From DATDAH01 sp963725155 (lineage in GTDB: Bacteria; Actinomycetota; Acidimicrobiia; Acidimicrobiales; DATDAH01): a DNA stretch of 64,000 nt. Positions 16,925 to 25,510 of the stretch are shown piece by piece. The stretch spans positions 310,001 through 374,000 of the forward strand of contig CAVRXU010000005.1 of the NCBI GenBank assembly GCA_963725155.1, in the 5' to 3' direction. Every line of letters starts with the position of its first letter. Within the stretch, counting starts at the first letter, position 1. The notes under the pieces were generated by a model. That model was not told the origin of the DNA, made no database searches, and saw only the letters and a program-made list of their open reading frames with translations. The position numbers and the translations under genes are program-made.

Positions 16925-17764
16925 TCAGGCCACCGGGCGGAGGGGCAGGGTCGGGCGCTGGAGCCAGTTGTCGGCGGGGTACTCGGCGCTTCGCTCGATG
17001 ACGTGGAGCGTGTAGGCGTGCCGTGAGCGATCCGAGCGATTGGGGCCGGAGCGGTGGGGGAGGGCGCCGTTCAGGACGATCAGCGTCCCCGCCTCTGCCT
17101 CGAGGGGCACCAGCCCGTCCTCGGGATAGGGGGAGTCGTCGAGGACGTCCATCGCGGTGCCCCCGACAGCGTCGCGCCGGAAGCGCTGCTTCACCGGGAT
17201 CTCCTGGCCACCGGGCAGGGCCCACATGCAGCCGTTCTCCAGCGTCGCCTCCTCGATGGCGAACCAGAACCCGGTGACCGACCGGGGCTCGGTCCACAGG
17301 AACGTGTGGTCGGTGTGGCTCGTCACCTCGCCACCGATGCGGGGCTGCTTGAAGATGTACATCGACTGCAGGATCGACGGATCCTCGTAGCCCAGGTCCG
17401 TGCAGACCTCGGCCAGGTCCGCAGTGTGGCTGAAGCGCTCGAACACCGGGTCCAGGTCGTGCATGGCGTGGCCCAGCTTGTTGATCGACAGGGCCTTGGC
17501 CTGGCGCAATTCGCCGTCCTCGTCGAAGGCCTCCTCCTCGAAGAAGAAGCGGGTCGTGTCCCCGGACGTGAGGAAGTACTCGTCGCTGTGCCGGGTCTGC
17601 TCGTTGGTGGTGAAGATGGACTTCACCCCGGCGTCGGGCTCGAAGGCGTCGACCAGCGCCTCGGCTCGGGCCTTCAGCGCGCCGCACGCCGCCTCCGACA
17701 CGAAGCCGGGCAGGACGAGGAACCCGTCCCGCCGGTAGTCCGCCTGCTGCGCCGAGCTCAGCAC
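16925..17764 (-). CDS. Phytanoyl-CoA dioxygenase (PhyH) family protein
   Basis: A 279-aa Fe(II)/2-oxoglutarate-type oxygenase. The iron-binding HxD is in SHTDHTF (about residue 150) and the distal His in LPHRSGPNRSD, followed by Arg residues fit to bind 2-oxoglutarate. The substrate is unknown; beside an acyl-CoA dehydrogenase, a branched or modified acyl group is plausible. The GTG start at 17764 follows TACGTT by 6 nt on the minus strand, so it has its own leaderless promoter even though the upstream dehydrogenase frame runs open across it. Confidence 0.88.
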   Translation of the reverse strand: MLSSAQQADYRRDGFLVLPGFVSEAACGALKARAEALVDAFEPDAGVKSIFTTNEQTRHSDEYFLTSGDTTRFFFEEEAFDEDGELRQAKALSINKLGHAMHDLDPVFERFSHTADLAEVCTDLGYEDPSILQSMYIFKQPRIGGEVTSHTDHTFLWTEPRSVTGFWFAIEEATLENGCMWALPGGQEIPVKQRFRRDAVGGTAMDVLDDSPYPEDGLVPLEAEAGTLIVLNGALPHRSGPNRSDRSRHAYTLHVIERSAEYPADNWLQRPTLPLRPVA

Positions 17765-17784
17765 CGGGCCAACGTAGCCCGGTG
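17762..17784. promoter_or_regulatory. Palindrome over the PhyH -10 box and start codon
   Basis: Perfect 8-bp arms CACCGGGC (17762-17769) and GCCCGGTG (17777-17784) flank the minus-strand -10 TACGTT (17776-17771) and include the GTG start. It could be an operator, or a hairpin ending dehydrogenase transcription. Confidence 0.45.
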
Positions 17785-17827
17785 CCGAGTCGGCGCCGCC
17801 CGCGCGGGTGGTGGTCGGCGGGGGTGA

Positions 17828-18986
17828 TCAGCGCTCGTCGGCGGAGGAGGCCGAGAGCGACCTTCCCGGCGTGGACCAACGACTCCTCGGGATCGAGAGG
17901 GTGGAACCGGGCGGCCTGCACGTCGCGCAGGCAGCGCTCGATGGGATGGGTCCGGGAGAAGGCGGCCCCACCCCCGACCTCGAGGGCCAGCTGGCAGATC
18001 TCGACGGCGGCGAGGGCGATCTCCCGCTTGGCGGCCATCACGGCCACCACGGTGTCCATGGACGGGGTCGGGTCGTCGCCCACGATGTCCAGGGCGCCGT
18101 CGAGGGCCCAGGCGGCGACCCGCAGACGGGTGTCCATCAGTCCGATCTGGCGCTGGCGCAGCGTGTCGTCGGCCCGCGCCGTGCCGGCGATGAGCCCGAC
18201 GGCATGGTCCCGGGCCGCCTCGGCCACGCCCAGGTAGACCGCGGCGATCGGTGGCATGGCGATGCTGAGGATGACCTGCAGCGGCCCGTCGATCCGGCCG
18301 TGGGGCCGGCGGGCCAGGACCTGCTGGTCGCTGACGAACACGTCCTTCAGCTCGATGTCGTGGCTGCCGGTCCCGCGCATGCCGAGGGCGTCCCAGGTCT
18401 CGAGGACCGTGACGCCGTCGCTCGACGTGGGGATCGCCATGTTCAGCACGACCCGGCCCTCCTCGGGATCGTCGTAGGGGAACATGGTCGACATCGCCGC
18501 CCCCACCGGGGCCTGGCTGGCGAAGGGCTTGCGCCCACTGACCAGAAACCCGCCCTCGACCCGGGTGGCCGAGCCTCGCGGGTTGGTCAGGTCGCCGCCG
18601 CCGGTCGAGACCAGGACGATGCCCTCGTCGGCGACCCGTCGGAGGGTCGCTTCCGCGCCCGGCATGTCGCGCCGGTGGCGCCACGCCGTGAACAGGACGA
18701 CGTGGTGGTGCATGACTGACGCCAACGCGGTCGACCCGCAGTGGCGGGCCAGCTCGCGCTGGGCCATCGCCACCTCGCGGATGGATGCGCCCCGCCCGCC
18801 CAGCTCCTCGGGGACGGCCAGCGCGAGGTAGCCGCTGTCGGCCAGCAGCTGGTACGCCTCGACGACGAACGTTCCGTCGCGGTCGTGGCGCTCGGCATGC
18901 TCGGCGACCTGCTGGCCGAGCTCCCCGGCCCAGGCCACGAGCTCGTGCTCTCGTTGGGATTCCGTTGCTCGTTCGATGGTGCTCAT
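17828..18986 (-). CDS. Acyl-CoA dehydrogenase family protein, 3' end uncertain (probable frameshift)
   Basis: Flavoprotein of the acyl-CoA dehydrogenase/DBT-monooxygenase-like group. Visible are the N-terminal helical domain (YLALAVPEELGGRGAS), the middle beta domain (GGFLVSGRKPFAS, DALGMRGTGSHD) and the C-terminal four-helix bundle (FSRTHPIERCLRDVQAARFHPLDPE). ATG 18986 follows the -10-like CACACT by 6 nt. Homology ends near residue 382 (GKVALGL), but the frame stays open to 16902, right across the PhyH gene. A one-base shift near 17840 would end it at TGA 17830-17828, which I use as the end. The catalytic base typical of acyl-CoA dehydrogenases is not obvious, so an oxygenase or thioester role is also possible. 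Confidence 0.75.
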
Positions 18987-19033
18987 GAGGGCAGTGTGAG
19001 GATGATCCGCCGAACCAACTAGTGCTGGATCTG

Positions 19034-19039
19034 TACCTT
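19034..19039 (+). promoter_or_regulatory. -10 box setting the HxlR gene start
   Basis: TACCTT lies 6 nt before GTG 19046 and argues against the GTG at 19022. Confidence 0.45.
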
Positions 19040-19045
19040 GGTGCG

Positions 19046-19735
19046 GTGCGCGACTACGGCCAGTTCTGTCCGGTGGCCCTGGGGAGCGAGGTCCTCGCCG
19101 ATCGGTGGACGCCACTGATCCTGCGGGAGATGGTCCTCGGCAGCACCCGCTTCAACGACATCGAGCGGGGCCTGCCCGGCATCTCGAGGAGCCTCTTGGC
19201 CCAGCGGTTGCGCCACCTCGAGCGCAAGGAGGTGCTCGAGCGGCGACCGGCGGCGAGCGGCCGGGGCAGCGAGTACCACCTCACGCCGGCCGGGGAGGAC
19301 CTCGGCGGGGTGGTCATGGCCCTGGGGGAGTGGGCCGTGCGCTGGAAGCTGGCCGAGCCCGAGCCCGAGACGGTCGACCCGCGGGCCCTGACGTGGTGGA
19401 TGCACCTCCGGGTGGACCAGGAGCGCCTTCCCGACAGCCGGGTGGTGATCGAGTTCGCCTACCAGTCGCCCGAGCGGATCCAGATCTGGATCGTGCTCGA
19501 CCGCGGCGATCCCTCGGTGTGCACCCAACATCCCGGCTTCGAGAGCGATCTGGTCGTGCGCACCGACGCCATCGCGATGGCCCGCGTCTTCAACGGGTTC
19601 ACCACCCTCAGCCAGGCGACCGATGACGGCTCGGTCGAGCTGCTCGGTCCCCCCGCGCTCGTCCGGGGATTCGGGCGGTGGTTCCTGTGGAGCCCGTTCC
19701 GGCCCGCCGTCCGGGCCGAGCTGGCCCGGAGGTAG
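19046..19735 (+). CDS. HxlR-type winged-helix transcriptional regulator
   Basis: A 229-aa regulator. The N-terminal HxlR domain is clear: YGQFCPVALGSEVLADRWT with the conserved Cys, then LREMVLGSTRFNDIERGLPGISRSLLAQRLRHL (recognition helix) and a C-terminal half of about 120 aa resembling an SCP-2/sterol-carrier-like ligand module (VVRTDAIAMARVFNG). GTG 19046 gives the usual family N-terminus. It is divergent from the acyl-CoA dehydrogenase gene, with 59 nt between the starts, so it probably controls that gene and itself in response to an acyl ligand (inference). Confidence 0.85.
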   Translation: MRDYGQFCPVALGSEVLADRWTPLILREMVLGSTRFNDIERGLPGISRSLLAQRLRHLERKEVLERRPAASGRGSEYHLTPAGEDLGGVVMALGEWAVRWKLAEPEPETVDPRALTWWMHLRVDQERLPDSRVVIEFAYQSPERIQIWIVLDRGDPSVCTQHPGFESDLVVRTDAIAMARVFNGFTTLSQATDDGSVELLGPPALVRGFGRWFLWSPFRPAVRAELARR

Positions 19736-19742
19736 CGCCCGG

Positions 19743-21026
19743 TCAGTCGGCAGTGATTCGGTCCAGGATCAGGGGGCCGGGTTCGGCGGGATCGGGGCCG
19801 AGGGTCCAGGCGTCGGCGAGGGCCTCACGGGCGGCGGCGAAGCGAGTGGGGTCGTCGGCCCGCAGTTCCAGCACCGGGTCGCCCACCCGAACCGGGTCGC
19901 CCACCTTGGCGTGGCAGATGACGCCGGCGGTGGCGCTGACGGCGTCCTCCTTGCGGGCCCGGCCCGCCCCGAGGCGCCAGGCGGCGACACCGACGGCCAT
20001 GGCGTCCAGCCGCTGGACCACGCCGTCGGCTTCGGCGGACAGCACCTCCTGCTCGGCGGCGACGGGCAGCGGAGCGTCGGGATCCCCACCCTGGGCGGCC
20101 ACGATGGCCCGCCAGCGGTCCATGGCCCGACCATCGGCCAGGGCGTCGGCCGGGTCGACATCCAGCCCGGCCAGCTCGACCATCTCCCGGGCCAGGGCCA
20201 GCGTGACCTCGACCAGGTCCTCGGGCCCGCCGCCGGCCAGCACCTCGACCGACTCCTCGACCTCCACGGCGTTGCCCGCGGTCCGCCCCAGGGGCTGCTC
20301 CATGGCCGTCAGGAGGGCGGTGGTCCGCACGCCGTGGGCCGTGCCCAGCCCGACCATCGTGCGGGCCAGCTCCCGACCCCGCTCGGGATCGGGGAGGAAG
20401 GCGCCGGAGCCGAACTTCACGTCGAGGACCAGCGCGTCGGTGCCTTCGGCGATCTTCTTGGACATGATCGACGAGGCGATCAGGGGGATGGACTCCACCG
20501 TGCCGGTCGTGTCCCGCAGCGCGTAGAGACGGCGATCGGCGGGAGCCAGGCCGGGACCGGCGGCGCAGATGACCCCACCCTCAGCGGCCAGCACCGCGAT
20601 GAACTCCTCGTTGCCGAGCTGAGCCCGCCAGCCGGGAATGGCCTCCATCTTGTCCAGGGTCCCGCCGGTGTGGCCCAGGCCGCGGCCCGAGAGTTGGGGG
20701 ACGGCCACGCCGCAGGCCGCGGCCAGCGGGATGAGGGGCAGCGAGACCTTGTCACCCACGCCGCCCGTGGAGTGCTTGTCGACGGTGGGTCGGGTGATGG
20801 CCGACAGGTCGAGGCGTTCACCCGAGTCGATCATGGCCTCGGTCCACACGGCCAGCTCGTCGGGGGCCATGCCCCGCCAGAAGATCGCCATCGCCAGCGC
20901 CGCCGCCTGCTCGTCGGCGACCTCACCGGCCGTGTACGCCGTCATGAACCAGCGGATCTGGTCGTCGGACAGGCGCCCGCCGTCCCGTTTGGTGCGGATG
21001 ACGTCGACGGCTGAGTGGCTGCTCAT
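19743..21026 (-). CDS. deoA: Thymidine phosphorylase
   Basis: Pyrimidine-nucleoside phosphorylase giving the base and (deoxy)ribose 1-phosphate. The 427-aa protein has the phosphate-binding KHSTGGVGDK and the signature SGRGLGHTGGTLDKMEAIPG. The C-terminal PYNP domain is complete (residues about 350-427). It is the last gene of the transporter-cdd-deoA operon; its ATG is 9 nt after the cdd stop. Its product can feed the pmmB-like mutase and then DeoC. Confidence 0.95.
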   Translation of the reverse strand: MSSHSAVDVIRTKRDGGRLSDDQIRWFMTAYTAGEVADEQAAALAMAIFWRGMAPDELAVWTEAMIDSGERLDLSAITRPTVDKHSTGGVGDKVSLPLIPLAAACGVAVPQLSGRGLGHTGGTLDKMEAIPGWRAQLGNEEFIAVLAAEGGVICAAGPGLAPADRRLYALRDTTGTVESIPLIASSIMSKKIAEGTDALVLDVKFGSGAFLPDPERGRELARTMVGLGTAHGVRTTALLTAMEQPLGRTAGNAVEVEESVEVLAGGGPEDLVEVTLALAREMVELAGLDVDPADALADGRAMDRWRAIVAAQGGDPDAPLPVAAEQEVLSAEADGVVQRLDAMAVGVAAWRLGAGRARKEDAVSATAGVICHAKVGDPVRVGDPVLELRADDPTRFAAAREALADAWTLGPDPAEPGPLILDRITAD

Positions 21027-21035
21027 CGGCCCACG

Positions 21036-21422
21036 TCAGAGGTCGTCGGGCCCGAAGGCGTGGGCCAAGAGGTCGCCGAGGGGCAGAGGCCCGGCGGGAT
21101 GGTCGATCAGCAACTCCTGGCCGCCGAACTCGTAGAGGACCTGGCGACAGCGGCCGCAGGGCATGAGGCACTCGCCCCGGTCGGGGGCCACGCAGGCCAG
21201 GGCCACCAGCCGTCCCCCGCCATCTGCCGCCAGGGCCGAGGCCAGGCCGCACTCGGCGCAGAGGGTCAGGCCGTAGGAGGCGTTCTCCACGTTGCACCCG
21301 GTGACGATCGTCCCTCGGTCCGTGAGCGCGGCAGCACCGACCCGGAGGCCGGAGTACGGGGCGTAGGCCGACGTGCCGACCTCGTGGGCCGCCCGGCGCA
21401 GGGCGTCCCAGTCGATGTCCAT
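21036..21422 (-). CDS. cdd: Cytidine deaminase
   Basis: Zinc enzyme deaminating (deoxy)cytidine to (deoxy)uridine. The 128-aa protein shows YAPYSGLRVGAAA, the substrate motif NVENASYG, the catalytic LCAECGL (Cys and Glu) and the zinc pair PCGRCRQ. It is the small homotetrameric form. It lies 3 nt after the permease gene and 9 nt before deoA, in one operon. Confidence 0.95.
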   Translation of the reverse strand: MDIDWDALRRAAHEVGTSAYAPYSGLRVGAAALTDRGTIVTGCNVENASYGLTLCAECGLASALAADGGGRLVALACVAPDRGECLMPCGRCRQVLYEFGGQELLIDHPAGPLPLGDLLAHAFGPDDL

Positions 21423-21425
21423 CGC

Positions 21426-22748
21426 CTATTCGACCTGGCCCTTGCGCCACGGCTTGCCGTCGTGGGCGGGCGGCCGCAGGCGCTGGGTGGCCACGGCCAG
21501 GACGAGCAGCGTGACCACATAGGGGGTCATCTGGACGAACTCGACCGGGACCTCGTCGGTGGTCAGGAACCAGAACCCGGTCAGGAGGCCGAAGATCCCG
21601 GTCACGAGGGCGGTGCCGCGCTTGCCCCGCCGGAACTGCACCGCGGCGTACACCAGGGCGGCGACGGTGACGAAGAGGAGCAGGGCGTGCACCGCGGTCT
21701 TGTCCCGCAGGTTGAGCGCGTCGGCGAAGCCGAAGAGGGCGGCGCCGGCGGCCGCGCCGAAGGGGAGCCAGTTGCCGAAGATCATGGCGGCCAGGCCGAT
21801 GAAGCCCTTGCCCTGGGTCTGGCCCTGGCGGTAGACGCCGGCGGCCTCGATGGCCAGGAACGCCCCGGCCAGTCCTGCCAGCCCGCCGCTGATCATCAGG
21901 GCGAAGTAGCGCGTGCGGTTGACGGCCACGCCGAGGGAGTCCGCCGCCGTGGGGTGCTCGCCGCAGGAGCGCACCCGCAAGCCGAACACCGTGCGCCACA
22001 TGACCCACCACGTCAGGGGCACGAGGAGGATGGCGATGAGGGTCAGGTACGAGAGGTTGTGGGTCACGCCGCGGAGCACGCCGGCCAGGTCGGACACGAT
22101 CAGCCAGTGATGGTCCTCCACCGAGCCGAGGGCGTCGGGGGAGTGCCATCCGAACAGGTTCCCGCCCGCGAGGATGGGGACGTCGAACACGCCGGCGCCC
22201 TCGACGCGGGGAGACTGGGTGGCGCCACCGCCCGGCACCCCCGTGTAGACCTCCACGGAGAGATAGCGGGCGATGCCGCCGGCCAGCGTGATGATGGCCA
22301 CGCCGGAGATGATGTGGTCGACGTTGAACGTGACCGTGGCCAGCGCGTGCAGGAGTCCGGCCGCCACCCCGCCGGCGACGCCGATGGCCACGCCCCACCA
22401 CGGCCCGTACTGCCAGGCCCCCCAGGCGCCGAACCAGGTCCCGAGGATCATCATCCCCTCGAGGCCGATGTTGACGATGCCGGAACGCTCGGCCCACAGC
22501 CCGCCGAGGGCGGCGAGGCCGATCGGCACGGCCAGGCGCAACGTCGTGCCGACCGTGCCGCTGGAGGTCAGATCGGGGCTGTCGGTGATCCACCGCACGA
22601 CGGCCAGCAGGACGAAGAGGCCGGCGCCGATCGCCAGGATCCGCTGGCGCTTCTTGGCCGTCTCCAGGCGGGAGGCGGCCGTCATCTGGTCGGCCCGGCT
22701 GATCGACCCGGGACCGGCGACCGAGGGACCTCCTTCGACGAGGCTCAT
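21426..22748 (-). CDS. Nucleoside ABC transporter permease 2
   Basis: Branched-chain-type (LivH/RbsC fold) permease of the nucleoside uptake group, with about 9-10 membrane segments in 440 aa and the family motif LWAERSGIVNIGLEGMMILG. The N-terminal 40 residues are cytoplasmic and variable. The ATG overlaps the stop of permease 1 by 4 nt (ATGA). It forms the pore with permease 1 and takes nucleosides from the Bmp-type lipoprotein encoded upstream. Confidence 0.92.
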   Translation of the reverse strand: MSLVEGGPSVAGPGSISRADQMTAASRLETAKKRQRILAIGAGLFVLLAVVRWITDSPDLTSSGTVGTTLRLAVPIGLAALGGLWAERSGIVNIGLEGMMILGTWFGAWGAWQYGPWWGVAIGVAGGVAAGLLHALATVTFNVDHIISGVAIITLAGGIARYLSVEVYTGVPGGGATQSPRVEGAGVFDVPILAGGNLFGWHSPDALGSVEDHHWLIVSDLAGVLRGVTHNLSYLTLIAILLVPLTWWVMWRTVFGLRVRSCGEHPTAADSLGVAVNRTRYFALMISGGLAGLAGAFLAIEAAGVYRQGQTQGKGFIGLAAMIFGNWLPFGAAAGAALFGFADALNLRDKTAVHALLLFVTVAALVYAAVQFRRGKRGTALVTGIFGLLTGFWFLTTDEVPVEFVQMTPYVVTLLVLAVATQRLRPPAHDGKPWRKGQVE

Positions 22749-23857
22749 GCCGGCGCCCCGGCGGGCTGGGTCACCACGGGTGCCTCCGGCGGGGTCTCGT
22801 CACCGACCATCTGCTGCTGCTGCCGCTCGATCACCCGCCCCACCAGCTCGTAGGCGATCACCACCGACAGGACGATGACCCCCTCCATGATCACGACGAT
22901 CTCCTTCGGGATGTCCTCGAGGTCGAGGATCTGGGCACTGCGATCGAGGAAGGCCAGCAGCAGGGCGCCGACGGCGATGCCGATCGGGTTGTTGCGGCCC
23001 AGCAGGGCGACGGTGATGCCGGCGAAGCCGAGTCCCGTGCCGAAGTCGAGGCCGTAGTTGTGCGAGAAGCCGAGCAGCGTGGGCATCCCCACCAGGCCGG
23101 CGACGGCGCCCGACAGCATCATGCCCTTGATGATCATCGTGCCGGGGGCCACGCCACTGGCCCGCGCCGCGAGCGGGTTCAGCCCGCTGGCCCGAAGGTC
23201 GAAGCCGAAACGGGTGCGCCAGATGAGCACGTAGTAGGAGACGCCGATCACCACAGCGAGGAGCACGATGGCGTTGATGGTGGCGTTGTCGCCGAGCTTG
23301 ACCAGTTCCGGGAACCAACCGGACGGCTCGATCTTTGCGGTCTGGAGGTTGAGGGTCTCGTCGGATCGGTCGAGGAAGTGGTTGGCCAGGAGGTAGCTCA
23401 CCAGCAACGTGGCGATCGAGTTGAGCATGATCGACGAGATCACCTCGTGCACGCCCCGGGTCACCTTGAGCACACCCGGGATGGCCGCCCAGAGCGTTCC
23501 GCTGAGCATGGCCACGGCCAGGATGAGGGTGACGTGGAGCACGGGGGGCAGCTCCACCGAAGCCCCGACGAACGCGGCCATCAGGGCGGCGATGGTGTAC
23601 TGGCCCTCGACGCCGATGTTGAAGAGGCCCATCTTGAAGGCGATGGCGAAGGCGACGCCGGACAGGTAGAGGGGGACGGCCCGGTCGACGACCGAGGCGA
23701 TCGACTGCTCGGTCGTGCCGAAGTCCCACATGAGCTTGAAGGCGTGAAAGGGGTCGCTCCCGCTGAGCTTCAGGACGATGCCGGAGACGGTCAGCGCGAA
23801 CAGTACGGCGGCGACCGGGGCGGCGAGGCGGAGGAGCGGGATGGTGAACCGCTGCAT
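22745..23857 (-). CDS. Nucleoside ABC transporter permease 1
   Basis: A 370-aa permease of the same fold, with about 8-9 membrane segments and the motif FKMGLFNIGVEGQY. It ends in a Gln-rich and Pro-rich cytoplasmic tail (ERQQQQM...). The ATG overlaps the ATPase stop by one base (TGATG) and its stop overlaps permease 2. It partners permease 2. Confidence 0.92.
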   Translation of the reverse strand: MQRFTIPLLRLAAPVAAVLFALTVSGIVLKLSGSDPFHAFKLMWDFGTTEQSIASVVDRAVPLYLSGVAFAIAFKMGLFNIGVEGQYTIAALMAAFVGASVELPPVLHVTLILAVAMLSGTLWAAIPGVLKVTRGVHEVISSIMLNSIATLLVSYLLANHFLDRSDETLNLQTAKIEPSGWFPELVKLGDNATINAIVLLAVVIGVSYYVLIWRTRFGFDLRASGLNPLAARASGVAPGTMIIKGMMLSGAVAGLVGMPTLLGFSHNYGLDFGTGLGFAGITVALLGRNNPIGIAVGALLLAFLDRSAQILDLEDIPKEIVVIMEGVIVLSVVIAYELVGRVIERQQQQMVGDETPPEAPVVTQPAGAPA

Positions 23858-25422
23858 CAGGCCACCTCGGCCTTCCGGGCGCCGGTCATGTAGGAGCCGA
23901 GCTCCTCGGGGGTGACCTTCGCCGGGTCGAGCTCGGCCACGATCCGGCCCCGGAGCATCACCAGCAGGCGGTCCGAGAGCCCGATCAGCTCCTCGAGGTC
24001 GGCGGACACCAGCAGTGTGGCGAGGCCCGCCTTGCGAGCGTCACGGAGGTGGTCCCACACCGCGGCCTGTGCGCCCACGTCCACGCCCCGGGTCGGGTGG
24101 TTGGCCAGCAGGACCCTGGCTCCGGCCATGAGCTCCCGACCGACGATCAGCTTCTGCTGGTTCCCCCCCGACAGGGCGTACCCGGCGATGTCGACGTTCG
24201 GAGCCCGCACGTCGTAGGTGGCCAGGATCTCCTCGGTCCGCTGCTTGGCCGCACCCCGGTTGATCCACGGCCCCTTGGCGTACGGCTCCTGGGTCTGGTG
24301 GCCGAGCATCGCGTTCTCCCAGAGGGGGGAGCCCATGAGCATCCCCCGCCGGTGGCGGTCCTCGGGGATGTAGCCGATACCGGCCTCGCGGCGGTCCCGG
24401 GTACCGACGTGGGCCAGGTCCTCGCCCTCCAATCGGATGGCGCCGGTCGTGACGGGCTGAAGGCCGAGCACGACGTCGATGAGCTCGGCCTGGCCGTTGC
24501 CCTCGACGCCGGCCACCCCGACCACCTCGCCCCGGTGCACCTTGAAGCTGATCCGCTCGAGCAGCCAGCGGTCACCGATGCCCTGCACCGAGACCTCGTC
24601 GACGTCGAGCTCGACGTCGTCGGTCACGGTGGACTCGCGGGTCTCCGGCGTGGGCAGCTCGCTGCCGACCATCAGCTCGGCCAGGTCGCCGGCGGTGACG
24701 TCCTTCGGGTCCACGGTGGCCACGGTCCGGCCGGCCCGCAGGACGGTGATGGCGTCGGCGATCGAGAGGACCTCGTCCAGCTTGTGGGAGATGAACAGGA
24801 TGGTCTCGCCCTGGGCCTTGAGCTCCCGGAGGTTGGTGAAGAGCTCGTCGATCTCGTGCGGGACGAGCACGGCGGTGGGCTCGTCGAGGATCAGGATGCG
24901 GGCCCCCCGGAAGAGGACCTTGATGATCTCGACCCGCTGGCGCTCACCGACCCCGAGGGTCTCGACGGTCTGGTTGGGGTCGACGTCGAGGCCGTACGCC
25001 GAGGAGAGCTTCTGGATGCGCTCGCGGGCGTCCTTGAAGTCGATGCGCCCGGCCGAGGAGGGCTCGTCGCCCAGCACGATGTTCTCGAGCACCGTGAGCT
25101 GATCGGCGAGCATGAAGTGCTGGTGGACCATGCCGATGCCGTCGGCGATGGCGTCCTTGGGGGACTTGAACGCCACGGGGGAACCGTTGACCGACATCGT
25201 GCCCTCGTCGGGCGGCTGCATGCCGTAGAGGATCTTCATGAGGGTGGACTTGCCGGCGCCGTTCTCGCCCACCAGCGCGTGGATGTCGCCCCGTCGGACG
25301 GCGAGGTCCACCCCGTCGTTGGCCACCACCCCGGGGAAGCGCTTCACGATCCCCACCAGCTCGACGGCGTTGGCCTGGTCCGTGTCCACCGCCCTCCTCG
25401 GGGTCCCGTCGGTTCCGGTCAT
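23857..25422 (-). CDS. Nucleoside ABC transporter ATPase (double nucleotide-binding domain)
   Basis: A 521-aa ATPase with two fused ABC modules, as in ribose and nucleoside importers. The first has Walker A GENGAGKST (residues 52-60), signature GVGERQRVEI and Walker B RILILDEPTAVL. The second lacks a full Walker A (GVEGNGQAE), keeps the signature YALSGGNQQKLIVGREL and has a changed Walker B (RVLLANHPTRGVD), so the second site is probably degenerate, as is usual in this family. I chose ATG 25422 over the 20-aa longer GTG form at 25482, because the extension would run through the hairpin at 25446-25479. Confidence 0.92.
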   Translation of the reverse strand: MTGTDGTPRRAVDTDQANAVELVGIVKRFPGVVANDGVDLAVRRGDIHALVGENGAGKSTLMKILYGMQPPDEGTMSVNGSPVAFKSPKDAIADGIGMVHQHFMLADQLTVLENIVLGDEPSSAGRIDFKDARERIQKLSSAYGLDVDPNQTVETLGVGERQRVEIIKVLFRGARILILDEPTAVLVPHEIDELFTNLRELKAQGETILFISHKLDEVLSIADAITVLRAGRTVATVDPKDVTAGDLAELMVGSELPTPETRESTVTDDVELDVDEVSVQGIGDRWLLERISFKVHRGEVVGVAGVEGNGQAELIDVVLGLQPVTTGAIRLEGEDLAHVGTRDRREAGIGYIPEDRHRRGMLMGSPLWENAMLGHQTQEPYAKGPWINRGAAKQRTEEILATYDVRAPNVDIAGYALSGGNQQKLIVGRELMAGARVLLANHPTRGVDVGAQAAVWDHLRDARKAGLATLLVSADLEELIGLSDRLLVMLRGRIVAELDPAKVTPEELGSYMTGARKAEVA

Positions 25423-25445
25423 CGATCCGCCGCCGCCGAAAACGA

Positions 25446-25479
25446 CGACGGACCCGGGCACACTAGCCCGGGTCCGTCG
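25446..25479 (-). terminator. Strong hairpin between the Bmp lipoprotein gene and the ABC genes
   Basis: Perfect 14-bp arms CGACGGACCCGGGC / GCCCGGGTCCGTCG around a 6-nt loop, followed on the minus strand by CGTCGTTTT. It lies in the 88-nt gap after the lipoprotein stop, so it probably ends most transcripts there and gives more binding protein than transporter. Confidence 0.7.
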
Positions 25480-25510
25480 CACGGTTTGCTGGCTGGATCA
25501 ACCCTCCGGA

